Below, in pieces: positions 43,511 to 51,601 of a stretch of 64,000 nt of DNA. Within the stretch, counting starts at the first letter, position 1; each line of letters starts with the position of its first letter. Under the pieces are notes generated by a model. That model saw only the letters and a list, made by a program, of their open reading frames with translations, did no database searches and was not told the DNA's origin. Origin of the DNA: CAG-826 sp964583155 (GTDB taxonomy: Bacteria > Bacillota_I > Bacilli_A > RFN20 > CAG-826); assembly GCA_964583155.1 (NCBI GenBank), contig CAZOUY010000001.1, positions 248,001 through 312,000 on the forward strand, written 5' to 3'. The position numbers were made by a program, and so were the translations under genes.

Positions 43511-43942
43511 ATGGAAAAGATTTTAGTAAGTGCCTGCCTATGCGGGCGAAAATGCCGCTATGACGGTCAAGATAACTACCAAGAAGAATTGATGAAATTA
43601 CAGGAAAAGTATGAATTCATCACGATCTGCCCAGAGGTTGATGGCGGTCTATCTATTCCGCGCATTCCAAGCGAAATCAAAGATGGAAGAGTCATCAATC
43701 AGCATGGTGAAGATGTCACCTCCTACTTTTTAAAGGGAGCTAAGCACGCCTTATCTTTGGCCAAGAAGTATGGAATCACCAAGGCTATTTTAAAATCACG
43801 GAGTCCTTCCTGCGGGAATTTACGAATATATTATGGTTCGTTTCAACGACAGCTTATCGCTGGTGATGGAATCACGGCCGCCTTATTAAAGGCTAATGGC
43901 ATCACCATCTATGATGAAAAGCATCTTTCGGAGGTCAAATAA
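43511..43942 (+). CDS. DUF523 family protein
   Basis: A 143-aa protein of the DUF523 (YbbK-like) family. Its conserved Cys residues are CLCGRKCRYDGQDN at 9-22, ICPEVDGGL near 40 and SRSPSCGNLRIYYG near 98. The cysteines suggest metal or Fe-S binding, but no function is established. AGAGGTAAAAAAAT precedes the ATG. One base separates it from the transporter gene. Confidence 0.9.
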   Translation: MEKILVSACLCGRKCRYDGQDNYQEELMKLQEKYEFITICPEVDGGLSIPRIPSEIKDGRVINQHGEDVTSYFLKGAKHALSLAKKYGITKAILKSRSPSCGNLRIYYGSFQRQLIAGDGITAALLKANGITIYDEKHLSEVK

Positions 43943-43943
43943 A

Positions 43944-44447
43944 ATGAAGAAAAATAAAATCCAAATGATAACTATTCACGCGATGGCCACGGCAATTTTG
44001 TTGGTTGTGACGACGCTTCTCCCCCTACCGCTTCCCGGAGGGGCCGGATATTTAAATCTATCCGATGCGATCATCTTCTTTATGAGCGCTTTTTTTGGGC
44101 CATATAGCGGAATGATCGTCGGGGCTCTTGGCGGATTATTGAGCGATATTACGACCGGCTATTTTGTTTATGCACCCTTTACTTTTCTTATTAAGGGTCT
44201 TGAGGGCTTATTAGCGGGATTCTTGTTTCGTAAATTGCCATCCAAAATCAATTTTCTCGCTTTTTTCTTAAGTGGCATTTTCATGGGAGCTTGTTATTTT
44301 ATTCCCGACTGGATCTTCTTTAAAATTGCAAGCGCCATCTACAATTTACCCTTTAACATTTTACAAGGTCTCTTCTCGGCTTTGATTATCACCGTGATTG
44401 TTTTAATAAAATCCCGCATGCCATCATCAAAAAAGGCCACAGAATAG
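43944..44447 (+). CDS. ECF transporter S component
   Basis: A substrate-binding membrane subunit of an energy-coupling-factor vitamin importer. I start it at 43944 (MKKNKIQMITIHAMATA) because GGAGGTCAAATAAA lies before it inside the end of the DUF523 gene. The 167-aa product has about five helices and the YLNLSDAIIFFMSAFFGP and GGLLSDITTGYF segments typical of the DUF1393/HmpT-like S group. Substrate unknown (thiamine precursor, pantothenate or other). The shared ATPases and T component are not in the window. Confidence 0.85.
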   Translation: MKKNKIQMITIHAMATAILLVVTTLLPLPLPGGAGYLNLSDAIIFFMSAFFGPYSGMIVGALGGLLSDITTGYFVYAPFTFLIKGLEGLLAGFLFRKLPSKINFLAFFLSGIFMGACYFIPDWIFFKIASAIYNLPFNILQGLFSALIITVIVLIKSRMPSSKKATE

Positions 44448-44466
44448 CATTATTCAAAATTGTTTC

Positions 44467-44502
44467 AAAAAAAAGCACAGATTATCTCTGTGCTTATTTT
44501 TT
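44467..44502. terminator. Bidirectional terminator
   Basis: AAGCACAGA and TCTGTGCTT form a 9-bp stem with a 5-nt loop; A-run before and T-run after. It lies between the convergent ECF S gene and the large surface protein gene. Confidence 0.82.
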
Positions 44503-44515
44503 ATGTTTAATCTAA

Positions 44516-46774
44516 TTAATCTAAGCTAGTTCTTTTCTTACTCAGATAATAGATGGCAATGATGGCGACACCTGCTAAGAAGGTAACCGCTAACGGAATA
44601 AGCTTCACCATTGAAAGATCATCCAAGAGAAGATTGGTTTTGGCGTTGCTATTAGCGCTAGCTTGATGGATTCGCGCACTTTCGATATAGGCCATCGTTT
44701 CACCGATTGTGACATCATCGACATCGATTTGGTTTTTAATCCATGTCTTCTCCTCTTCGGTGAATTTATCGAGCTTAGCAATCAAATTATCATAGACAAT
44801 ATGATTGGCATCGACATATGAACAAATACTACCATCATCCTTTCGTAAGTTATGCCATTCGTAAACGAAGGAATTCGGAGTGTAGGATATGGTGAAGATC
44901 ACCCACTTGCTACCTGCATTGAAGGAATCCGATTCGCTAACGGTTATCACCAAGGCATAAGTTCCGGGTTCCGCCGGCGCTTCACTGCTATAGAATTGTT
45001 CGTTTTGCTCATATTGATAGGTATAATTGGCCCCCTCAGAGACTTCAAAGGTTGGCGAATGCGCTTGACCATCATATTCGAATTCCGTTGTCTCACCGAA
45101 GGTAATGATTGCATCAGTCTTGGAAGGACTCGTTATCTTAAACCACCGATAATCTCTTTTGGCTAAATAGATATCATTTTCACTCACTTCACAAATGAAG
45201 GAATAGGTTCCCGGAGTGGTCGGAATATCCGTACCGATATTCACACCATCCAATTCAAAATATGTGGTATATGTCGCCCCCTCGGACACCTGAACACTGA
45301 TATCAGGAGCCGCTTGCGTTCCATCATAGGCAAAGACTGCTCCAGATTCAATGGAGAAGGTGATTTCCGGAGTGAGCTTTTCCGATGGAGCCGTAATTTG
45401 GAATACTTGCCATTTTCGGCTCGCAGCATAAATATCGGTTTCCACCGTTTCAACCACTAATGACCAATAAGCGATTTGCGTTGGCGCCTCTTTTTGGTCG
45501 CTGATTCCTAAACCTTCGCTACTATAGTGATAAACGGATTCTACTCCGAAGAATTCATTGCCGATGGTATAAGATGGCGTATGGCCATTGCCATCATAAG
45601 TATAGGTGGTATCACCGCTAAAGGTAATGGTGGGCGTAAATTTGGTGGTTAGGTTAACGCCAAATTCACGAATTGCCACTCCATAAGGTGATTGAGCATC
45701 ATTGGTCGGTGTGATCCGTATATAACGAGCTTGAATCGGCGATGAGGATAAATCAACAAAGATATTGCTTCCACTTTGAGAAGCGACCTCGTTATAAATT
45801 GTTCCATCAAGAGAATATTCAAATTTTACATTTTCGTGGAAATAATCCGAAGCATGATCATAGCTTCCGCTTAAAAGGTAAAGATTTGAGATATCTGTCA
45901 CTTCCCCTAAATCACGGACAACGTTATTAGCGCTTGAATAATGCCAGTCAAACCAGGTATAAGTCGAAAGATCATTATCGACCATATTATCCAAGGTCGT
46001 CGGTGACACTAAAGTGAAGCCATTATTCGTGATATCAGGAAGCTTGTTCGAGATCCGTACGCTCTTAATGCTGATTGTCTGTTTATTGATAATAAGGGCG
46101 AAGCATCCTGAATCCTGATAATCGAGATAGTTACCAGCATCCTGCGCACCGGCGGTACTAGTAACATCATATTGTTTAATCAAGGTATTATCGATATAAT
46201 GCGAAGCATTTTTGCCCTGCATGGTAATCTTGATGGTATGATATTCGCCATCAGATAGCTTTATTCCTTTATTAATGACCGCGGAGTCATTAAATTTCGT
46301 CGTGGACGTCGATCCAACCACCGCCGAACTGGCACTTTGACCATTAACACGATAATTCATCATGTATCCGGAAGCACGTGCGTCGGTATTTTGAAGGTGA
46401 TATAAAACTCCCAACCACCGTGAATCGCTGAGATATGAAGTCACTTTGAAGGTCATTTCAAACTCAAAATCGGTATATGTCCGATCTTTGTCAATTAAAT
46501 ACATCGATCCATAATAGGTCGCCGGTGCCGCATTGCCGGAATTTTGATTATGCTCAATGACCATATCGCCATCAGCGAAGCTTACCGTATTATTGTTCTT
46601 ATCACAATACGAGTATAGCTCCCATGACTCCGGTAACGCTTCAAAATTAGACTCTTCATACACTAATTCTGCGATCCTTCTCGTAGGACGTTCGCGGCTT
46701 TGCGTTTCATGGAGATTACTCGGAAGAACCAACGCTAAGGCCACGAATATTCCTGTATATATTATTTTTTTCAT
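44516..46774 (-). CDS. Large membrane-anchored surface protein with LamG-like, discoidin and Ig-like domains
   Basis: I start it at 46774 (MKKIIYTGIFVALALVLPSN); the longer frame runs through the promoter. The 752-aa product has a signal peptide, then a LamG/jelly-roll-like domain (about 45-245: FEFEMTFKVTSYLSDSRWLGVLYHL). A discoidin (F5/8 type C) domain follows at about 255-385: VKFEYSLDGTIYNEV, ARYIRITPTNDAQ. Next are three repeated Ig/MBG-like modules, each starting F-x-Y-DG-x-x-H/A-x-P, such as TYTYDGNGHTPSY and EFEYDGQAHSPTF. A helical stalk and a C-terminal membrane helix with KKRTSLD complete it. No LPXTG is present, so the protein is held by the helix. Probably binds host or dietary glycans; inference. 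Confidence 0.85.
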   Translation of the reverse strand: MKKIIYTGIFVALALVLPSNLHETQSRERPTRRIAELVYEESNFEALPESWELYSYCDKNNNTVSFADGDMVIEHNQNSGNAAPATYYGSMYLIDKDRTYTDFEFEMTFKVTSYLSDSRWLGVLYHLQNTDARASGYMMNYRVNGQSASSAVVGSTSTTKFNDSAVINKGIKLSDGEYHTIKITMQGKNASHYIDNTLIKQYDVTSTAGAQDAGNYLDYQDSGCFALIINKQTISIKSVRISNKLPDITNNGFTLVSPTTLDNMVDNDLSTYTWFDWHYSSANNVVRDLGEVTDISNLYLLSGSYDHASDYFHENVKFEYSLDGTIYNEVASQSGSNIFVDLSSSPIQARYIRITPTNDAQSPYGVAIREFGVNLTTKFTPTITFSGDTTYTYDGNGHTPSYTIGNEFFGVESVYHYSSEGLGISDQKEAPTQIAYWSLVVETVETDIYAASRKWQVFQITAPSEKLTPEITFSIESGAVFAYDGTQAAPDISVQVSEGATYTTYFELDGVNIGTDIPTTPGTYSFICEVSENDIYLAKRDYRWFKITSPSKTDAIITFGETTEFEYDGQAHSPTFEVSEGANYTYQYEQNEQFYSSEAPAEPGTYALVITVSESDSFNAGSKWVIFTISYTPNSFVYEWHNLRKDDGSICSYVDANHIVYDNLIAKLDKFTEEEKTWIKNQIDVDDVTIGETMAYIESARIHQASANSNAKTNLLLDDLSMVKLIPLAVTFLAGVAIIAIYYLSKKRTSLD

Positions 46775-46799
46775 AGAAAAACCCCTTTCATTTACCTTT

Positions 46800-46828
46800 A
46801 TTATAATTGCTGTTCTGACATTTTGCAA
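46800..46828 (-). promoter_or_regulatory. Promoter of the surface protein gene
   Basis: TTGCAA (46823-46828) and TATAAT (46800-46805) are 17 bp apart on the minus strand. The start would be near 46793, so translation must begin at 46774, not at the longer frame. Confidence 0.78.
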
Positions 46829-46905
46829 CTTTTTTTAATTTTGTTAAAAAATGGTTATTTATGGTAGTTGTCCCCTAAATTTTGTTAAATATCCCTGTGC
46901 AAAAT

Positions 46906-46921
46906 TGATAAGACGTTATCA
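46906..46921. promoter_or_regulatory. Palindrome between divergent surface genes
   Basis: TGATAA and TTATCA flank a 4-nt centre; an imperfect match extends outward (AAATT and AATTT). It lies between the divergent promoters of the surface protein and a lipoprotein gene. Nearby TTTTGTTAAA occurs twice as a direct repeat (about 46837 and 46880). An operator role is only inference. Confidence 0.35.
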
Positions 46922-47069
46922 CAATTTGTAAAAAAATTTTATGTATTTTTATCCATTCCCCCGAAAAAACGCTTTCCATATTCATAAAGTTTGCACATTA
47001 CAGGTGCGCTATTAATGGCTTTACGCAAACGCTTATGATATACTTTTAAAATAGATAGGAGATGATTTT

Positions 47070-48629
47070 ATGAAGCGAAAAAACGGAATTTGGATTATCG
47101 CATCACTTTTGCTTCTTTCGAGCTGTGATGAACGAAATCATGAAACGACTTCTTCTTTTCATACGAATAGCATTTTCGAAAAAATGCAGACCTCATTTAC
47201 CGCTAAGGGTAGCCTAACCATTCAATATTTATCGATCGGTAAAACACTCGATTTTCCTTTTGTTATCAAGATTTGCGATGATGGATGGTATAAATACGGA
47301 TATGATACGGCCTATGAGGAGTTCTATGAATTGCCAATCTATAAGCAAAATGAGCAAGGAATCTACAAAAGCTTGGATTATAAGAATGAATTAACGACCT
47401 TTGAATATGGTCCCTGGTCAGCATTTACAAATCCCTTCAAGCGATTAAAGGAAACGGACTTTTCCTTGAGCGTGAGCGATAATGCCTATCATTTGGATGT
47501 CGAAATCGATAATTTAGAGGAGATTATCTATCCTTTAACCGGCAATGCCCATCATTATGAATCCATATCGTTTCAAAAAAGCAATGACACCTTTAGCACA
47601 GTAACGATAAAAACCCTTCCGGAGCTGAACCAATACAATAACTCGATGAGCTATATCTACTCTTTGGAGTTTTCCGCTATCGGTGAAACATCATTGCCGA
47701 ATATCGCGAAAGCCAATCCTCAAAATAATGCGCTTCTGGCCAATCGATTGTTGGATTTAAAGCAAGGCAATTATTCGATTAAGCAGGAGATAGTGCGAGG
47801 CGATCATTATCAAGATTCTGAAGTGCTCTCCTTCTATGAAAATTATCAAGTATTAAACTATTATTATGATGAAACAACCATCCTCTGCGAGTTTCATGAT
47901 CAAGATAATGTTCTTGTTCAAGATGGTCTTTACGTCGCCAAGGATGGCTATATGTATTCTTTTAACGGAACCCCTGACCAATTGGATTTAGGAAGCAGCG
48001 ACACTAATACGCTCGCGGAGAATAAGCCACCTTTAGGAGATATAAGTGCCGATTTCTTTATTAAAAGCGATGATGCTTATGAAGTGAATGATCCTTATCA
48101 TTTAGTGGTCCTGGCTTCGGGCTTATATCTTGATTTATCCTTCGATTACTTTTTTCTGACCGAGGCTCAAAGGCTCAAATGGGAAATAATTGATGATAGT
48201 CTCGTCTTAACTGCCCTATTTCTCAATGAAGATGAAATATGCACTTTAAAAAATACCATCTATGATGTTGGAGCCACGGAGGCATCAAGCCGCGTTGATC
48301 TTTCCTCCTATTTTACCAAAGACGGCTTTAAGATCTGTGATCTTTTCATCGGAACGTGGCAAGGAACCCTACGTGACAATTATACCGGAGAATATTTGGA
48401 TGAAACATATACCTTAGTCTATACCGAAAAGGGAGAAATCTTCCTTAATGATGAGCCCTATACGATCACCGATTTTCAAGAAAGCATGAATGAAGGCGGA
48501 ACGTACGCTATTAATAATGGCACCTTCTATGCGAGCTTTTATTATCAAAATATCGCCTCTCAAGGTGAGCCTTACATTATTTTGACAACCGATGATTTAA
48601 AATATCAGGTTAAAATGGCCAGAGTCTGA
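47070..48629 (+). CDS. Lipoprotein of unknown function
   Basis: A 519-aa protein with signal peptide and lipobox (MKRKNGIWIIASLLLLSSC, Cys at 19). The mature part is beta-rich with many aromatic residues (DDGWYKYGYDTAYEEFYELP). A C-terminal lipocalin-like unit begins at about residue 430 with FIGTWQGTLRDNYTGEY and repeats strand-turn patterns to the end. AGGAGATGATTTT precedes the ATG; an extended -10 TGATATACT lies 20 nt further up. The next gene, convergent, encodes another lipoprotein that also ends in a GTW-type unit, so the two may act on related ligands. No family recognised. Confidence 0.8.
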   Translation: MKRKNGIWIIASLLLLSSCDERNHETTSSFHTNSIFEKMQTSFTAKGSLTIQYLSIGKTLDFPFVIKICDDGWYKYGYDTAYEEFYELPIYKQNEQGIYKSLDYKNELTTFEYGPWSAFTNPFKRLKETDFSLSVSDNAYHLDVEIDNLEEIIYPLTGNAHHYESISFQKSNDTFSTVTIKTLPELNQYNNSMSYIYSLEFSAIGETSLPNIAKANPQNNALLANRLLDLKQGNYSIKQEIVRGDHYQDSEVLSFYENYQVLNYYYDETTILCEFHDQDNVLVQDGLYVAKDGYMYSFNGTPDQLDLGSSDTNTLAENKPPLGDISADFFIKSDDAYEVNDPYHLVVLASGLYLDLSFDYFFLTEAQRLKWEIIDDSLVLTALFLNEDEICTLKNTIYDVGATEASSRVDLSSYFTKDGFKICDLFIGTWQGTLRDNYTGEYLDETYTLVYTEKGEIFLNDEPYTITDFQESMNEGGTYAINNGTFYASFYYQNIASQGEPYIILTTDDLKYQVKMARV

Positions 48630-48663
48630 TTAAATTTGGTAAATGATCAACCGTTTATTTCAC

Positions 48664-48692
48664 AAAAAAAGAGTACCATTGGTACTCTTTTT
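48664..48692. terminator. Bidirectional terminator between two lipoprotein genes
   Basis: GAGTACC and GGTACTC form a 7-bp stem with loop ATT, A-run before and T-run after. It serves both convergent genes. Confidence 0.85.
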
Positions 48693-48712
48693 ATGATTGC
48701 ATTGAAATGAAA

Positions 48713-50257
48713 TTAGCTGACTTTATCCCAGGTCCGTGATGCTTGTAAAAAGCCCGAGCCATGAGTAATCGTTAAAACCTCATCCAAGGTGATGGTCGCT
48801 GAAACAAGAGCTTGACCAACGACATCCTTCCAGGTTGATTCGCTATCAGGATCTTCGGTGATTGTGACAGCACCTGTTTCCTCATCAACCTCCCAAGTAA
48901 ATGGACAAAGGTCATCATAGTAGGTATCAACCGCTTCACCGGTTCCATCATCATAGAAGGTTATTTCGATATCATCAAAATAATCCGGACAGGCCCATGT
49001 GCCTACCAAGGCCGCGGCTAAGGTATCAACATCTCCACCGGTCTTTTCGGAAATCGTGATTGTCATCGGAAGTCCCTTATAAAGTACTCCACTGATGACG
49101 ACCTCGGGCGAACCCGTGGCAATCACTTCAAAGGTCCCGTCATCAAAGTTCGGCATGAGATAAGAGGATAAATTAGCTTGTTTTCCATCGACCAAGATCG
49201 TTAATTGCTCATCAACGGTTGTCGGAACACCATTCACCTGAATGGTCAAATAGTCACCGACCGTAAATTCGCTTGTTTCAACAAAAGCGCTATCCACGAT
49301 CTTGCCGAGCTTCACATCCGCATTTTCGGGAACAAGATAGTTCGCGGGATCAAAATAGGTATGGGGATCGCTTAAAGTCAATTTATCGCCTTTTTCAATC
49401 TCGATGATAGTTTCATAATGATCATTATACGCTGTTCCTTCAGCAGGCTTTTCCGTGACTTCATACCACATTTTTGAATCTTCAACGCAGCTTACTAAGA
49501 AGCCATCATCATCGACTTGCGCGTTAATGGTCCATACTGTCCAATAAGTGCTCCATCCTGAATCGACTAAGCCTTCATAGGTTACCGTATAGGCGTTAAC
49601 ACCATTCGCGGTTTCTTTAGCCACTTTAACTTCATCAGAGTTGACCTCATCACCGAAGTTGGCGTTGATGGTTGATAAAATATTAGCGGGGAATCCACTC
49701 TTGGTCACCGCAGCTTCATATTGCAGTCTTTTACTTTCATCAAGGAGTGAGGCCTCTTCAAGATAGTATCTTCCGCCAAGATTATTATCGTGCGTCCATG
49801 TTGCGTAGTGTGTCTTTTCAGCGGTTGTCCAGCCCACTAATCCGATCGATGAGTTTTCACCATAGACATTAACGCTTTCCTCACTAAATTCATAAAATAG
49901 ATTATCGTAAAATACGACTTCCCGAGATGTTGTTCCCTCCGTGGTTTCATCATTGGTTAAAGCCGTGTAGCTTTGGGTTTGAGTATCCCTTTCAGAGGCG
50001 ACAGTCAAGACATCGATAAACGCCTTTAACGTAACCGTGTTATCAACGTCACTAGATGATGTGATTTTCGATGAATCTTCCGTATCACCTGTTGATGGCG
50101 CATTGCTGCTCGGATCGCTACTTACCGGTGCACTGCTCGTAGGCTCCTGACTAGAAGGACTTCCAATGCTGGTCGTTGAGGGATCATCATTGCCGTGACA
50201 GCCTACCAACGAGAGCAATGCGGCAATTGATAATGTGAAAATTGTTTTTGTTTTCAT
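48713..50257 (-). CDS. Lipoprotein with Ser/Thr-rich linker
   Basis: A 514-aa protein. The signal peptide MKTKTIFTLSIAALLSLVGC ends in a lipobox Cys at 20. A Ser/Thr/Pro linker of about 50 residues follows (SSQEPTSSAPVSSDPSSN), as in surface proteins that reach through the wall. The body is acidic and beta-rich (residues 75-400). The C-terminal 100 residues form a lipocalin-like unit starting ALVGTWACPDYFDDIEITFYDDGTG-like. AAAGGATAAGG lies before the ATG. Function not recognised. Confidence 0.8.
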   Translation of the reverse strand: MKTKTIFTLSIAALLSLVGCHGNDDPSTTSIGSPSSQEPTSSAPVSSDPSSNAPSTGDTEDSSKITSSSDVDNTVTLKAFIDVLTVASERDTQTQSYTALTNDETTEGTTSREVVFYDNLFYEFSEESVNVYGENSSIGLVGWTTAEKTHYATWTHDNNLGGRYYLEEASLLDESKRLQYEAAVTKSGFPANILSTINANFGDEVNSDEVKVAKETANGVNAYTVTYEGLVDSGWSTYWTVWTINAQVDDDGFLVSCVEDSKMWYEVTEKPAEGTAYNDHYETIIEIEKGDKLTLSDPHTYFDPANYLVPENADVKLGKIVDSAFVETSEFTVGDYLTIQVNGVPTTVDEQLTILVDGKQANLSSYLMPNFDDGTFEVIATGSPEVVISGVLYKGLPMTITISEKTGGDVDTLAAALVGTWACPDYFDDIEITFYDDGTGEAVDTYYDDLCPFTWEVDEETGAVTITEDPDSESTWKDVVGQALVSATITLDEVLTITHGSGFLQASRTWDKVS

Positions 50258-50437
50258 ATAGGTTTACCTTATCCTTTCTTAAAAAATATTTATTTAAAGC
50301 ATACAACATTTATTAAAAAATGAAAAGATATTTTTTTAATTTGATAGGTGAAATCGCTCTCATTTCGCGCATTAGTTTACTTTTTTTGATGATAATTCAG
50401 GTAAAAGTTTGATTATGATCCTCATTTGTTAAATTCA

Positions 50438-50475
50438 TAAAAAAAGAATGGTGTTCGCTGAAGATACACCATTCT
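50438..50475 (-). terminator. Terminator of the glgB-glgP-M42 operon
   Basis: AGAATGGTGT and ACACCATTCT form a 10-bp stem around an 11-nt loop, with seven T on the minus strand. The rest of 50258-50498 is AT-rich promoter-like DNA of the lipoprotein gene. Confidence 0.85.
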
Positions 50476-50498
50476 CGTATCATAAATAATAAATAGAA

Positions 50499-51587
50499 TT
50501 AACGATATTTGCTTTCCTTTAATTCCTTTAATGCTCCGTTATCGATGGCTTTGACAACCTCGACCATCAAATCGACCGCAGCCTTATAATCATCGATATC
50601 GATCAAGGAAACGTGGCTATGGAAATAACGGCACGGTAAGGAAATGGTCATATTGATAATTCCATCGAATTGCTTATGGATTTCGCCACTATCGGTACCA
50701 CCCGCTGTCAGCATATCATAAGTGTATTTAATTCCCTTCTCTTTTGCGATTTTTTCAACAAAATCGAATAAACCGCGATGGGCGATCACACTACCATCCA
50801 TAATGGAAAGAGCAACACCGGATCCTAATTTTGTCGGATTATTCGGCGAATTCGGTAAATCATAGGACATCGTCACATCGGTCGCAAAAGCGATATCGGG
50901 ATGGACATGATAGGCCGCAGTTCTTGCACCACGTAAGCCAACCTCCTCTTGAACCGTTCCGACCGCAACATAATTCGCAGCATGCTTTTCTCCATGGAGA
51001 CGTTCAAGAACCTCCAACGCAATAGCCATTCCAATTCGATCATCCCAGGCTTTTCCTAAAAGGGTTTTGCCATCGTTGAGAACACGAAAATCGGTATGTG
51101 GCGTGACCGTATCTCCGACCCGGATTCCTAATTCTTCGATATCCTTTTTCGATTTAACGCCCATATCCAAATAGAGATCCTTGGTTTCTAGGACCTTAGC
51201 ACGCATCTCCGGTGGTAAGCCATGAGGCGGTTGTGCCCCTACGACACCTTTATATTCACGGCCATCGCGCGTTTTGACGGTCATAAGCTCCGCCAAAATA
51301 ACGTGATTCCACCATCCGCCGACGGGATGAAGACGCAATAATCCCGAATCCTCAATGCGGGCCACTAAGAAGCCCACCTCATCCATATGACCGCATATCA
51401 TAACGGTCGGTTGATCCTTTTCACCATCCTGGTATGCAAAAACGCATCCGAGCTGGTCATGCTCGATCCGATCACAATACGGACTTGCATGCTTCATAAA
51501 GACCTTGGCTACTTCACTTTCGTTTCCGGAAATACCATTGACTTCGGAAACCTCTTTTAAAAATTGTAAACGCTCTTGTTCATTCAT
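50499..51587 (-). CDS. M42 family metallopeptidase (glutamyl aminopeptidase type)
   Basis: A cobalt/zinc aminopeptidase that forms large tetrahedral assemblies and trims peptides in the cytoplasm. The 362-aa product has the metal sites CGHMDEVGFLV, GKAWDDRIGMAIALEVL, VGTVQEEVGLRGA, DVTMSYD and the closing TAGGTDSGEIH. GGGGAGTGACAAAAA precedes the ATG. It lies 14 nt after glgP and shares its transcript, an unusual partner. Some members were annotated as endoglucanases (FrvX), but peptidase is the likelier role. Confidence 0.93.
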   Translation of the reverse strand: MNEQERLQFLKEVSEVNGISGNESEVAKVFMKHASPYCDRIEHDQLGCVFAYQDGEKDQPTVMICGHMDEVGFLVARIEDSGLLRLHPVGGWWNHVILAELMTVKTRDGREYKGVVGAQPPHGLPPEMRAKVLETKDLYLDMGVKSKKDIEELGIRVGDTVTPHTDFRVLNDGKTLLGKAWDDRIGMAIALEVLERLHGEKHAANYVAVGTVQEEVGLRGARTAAYHVHPDIAFATDVTMSYDLPNSPNNPTKLGSGVALSIMDGSVIAHRGLFDFVEKIAKEKGIKYTYDMLTAGGTDSGEIHKQFDGIINMTISLPCRYFHSHVSLIDIDDYKAAVDLMVEVVKAIDNGALKELKESKYR

Positions 51588-51601
51588 TTTTTGTCACTCC
51601 C

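Noticed and set aside
46964..46977. cre-like (CcpA) site AAAAAACGCTTTCC
   Set aside because: It keeps the centre but misses three conserved outer positions, so CcpA control is not supported.
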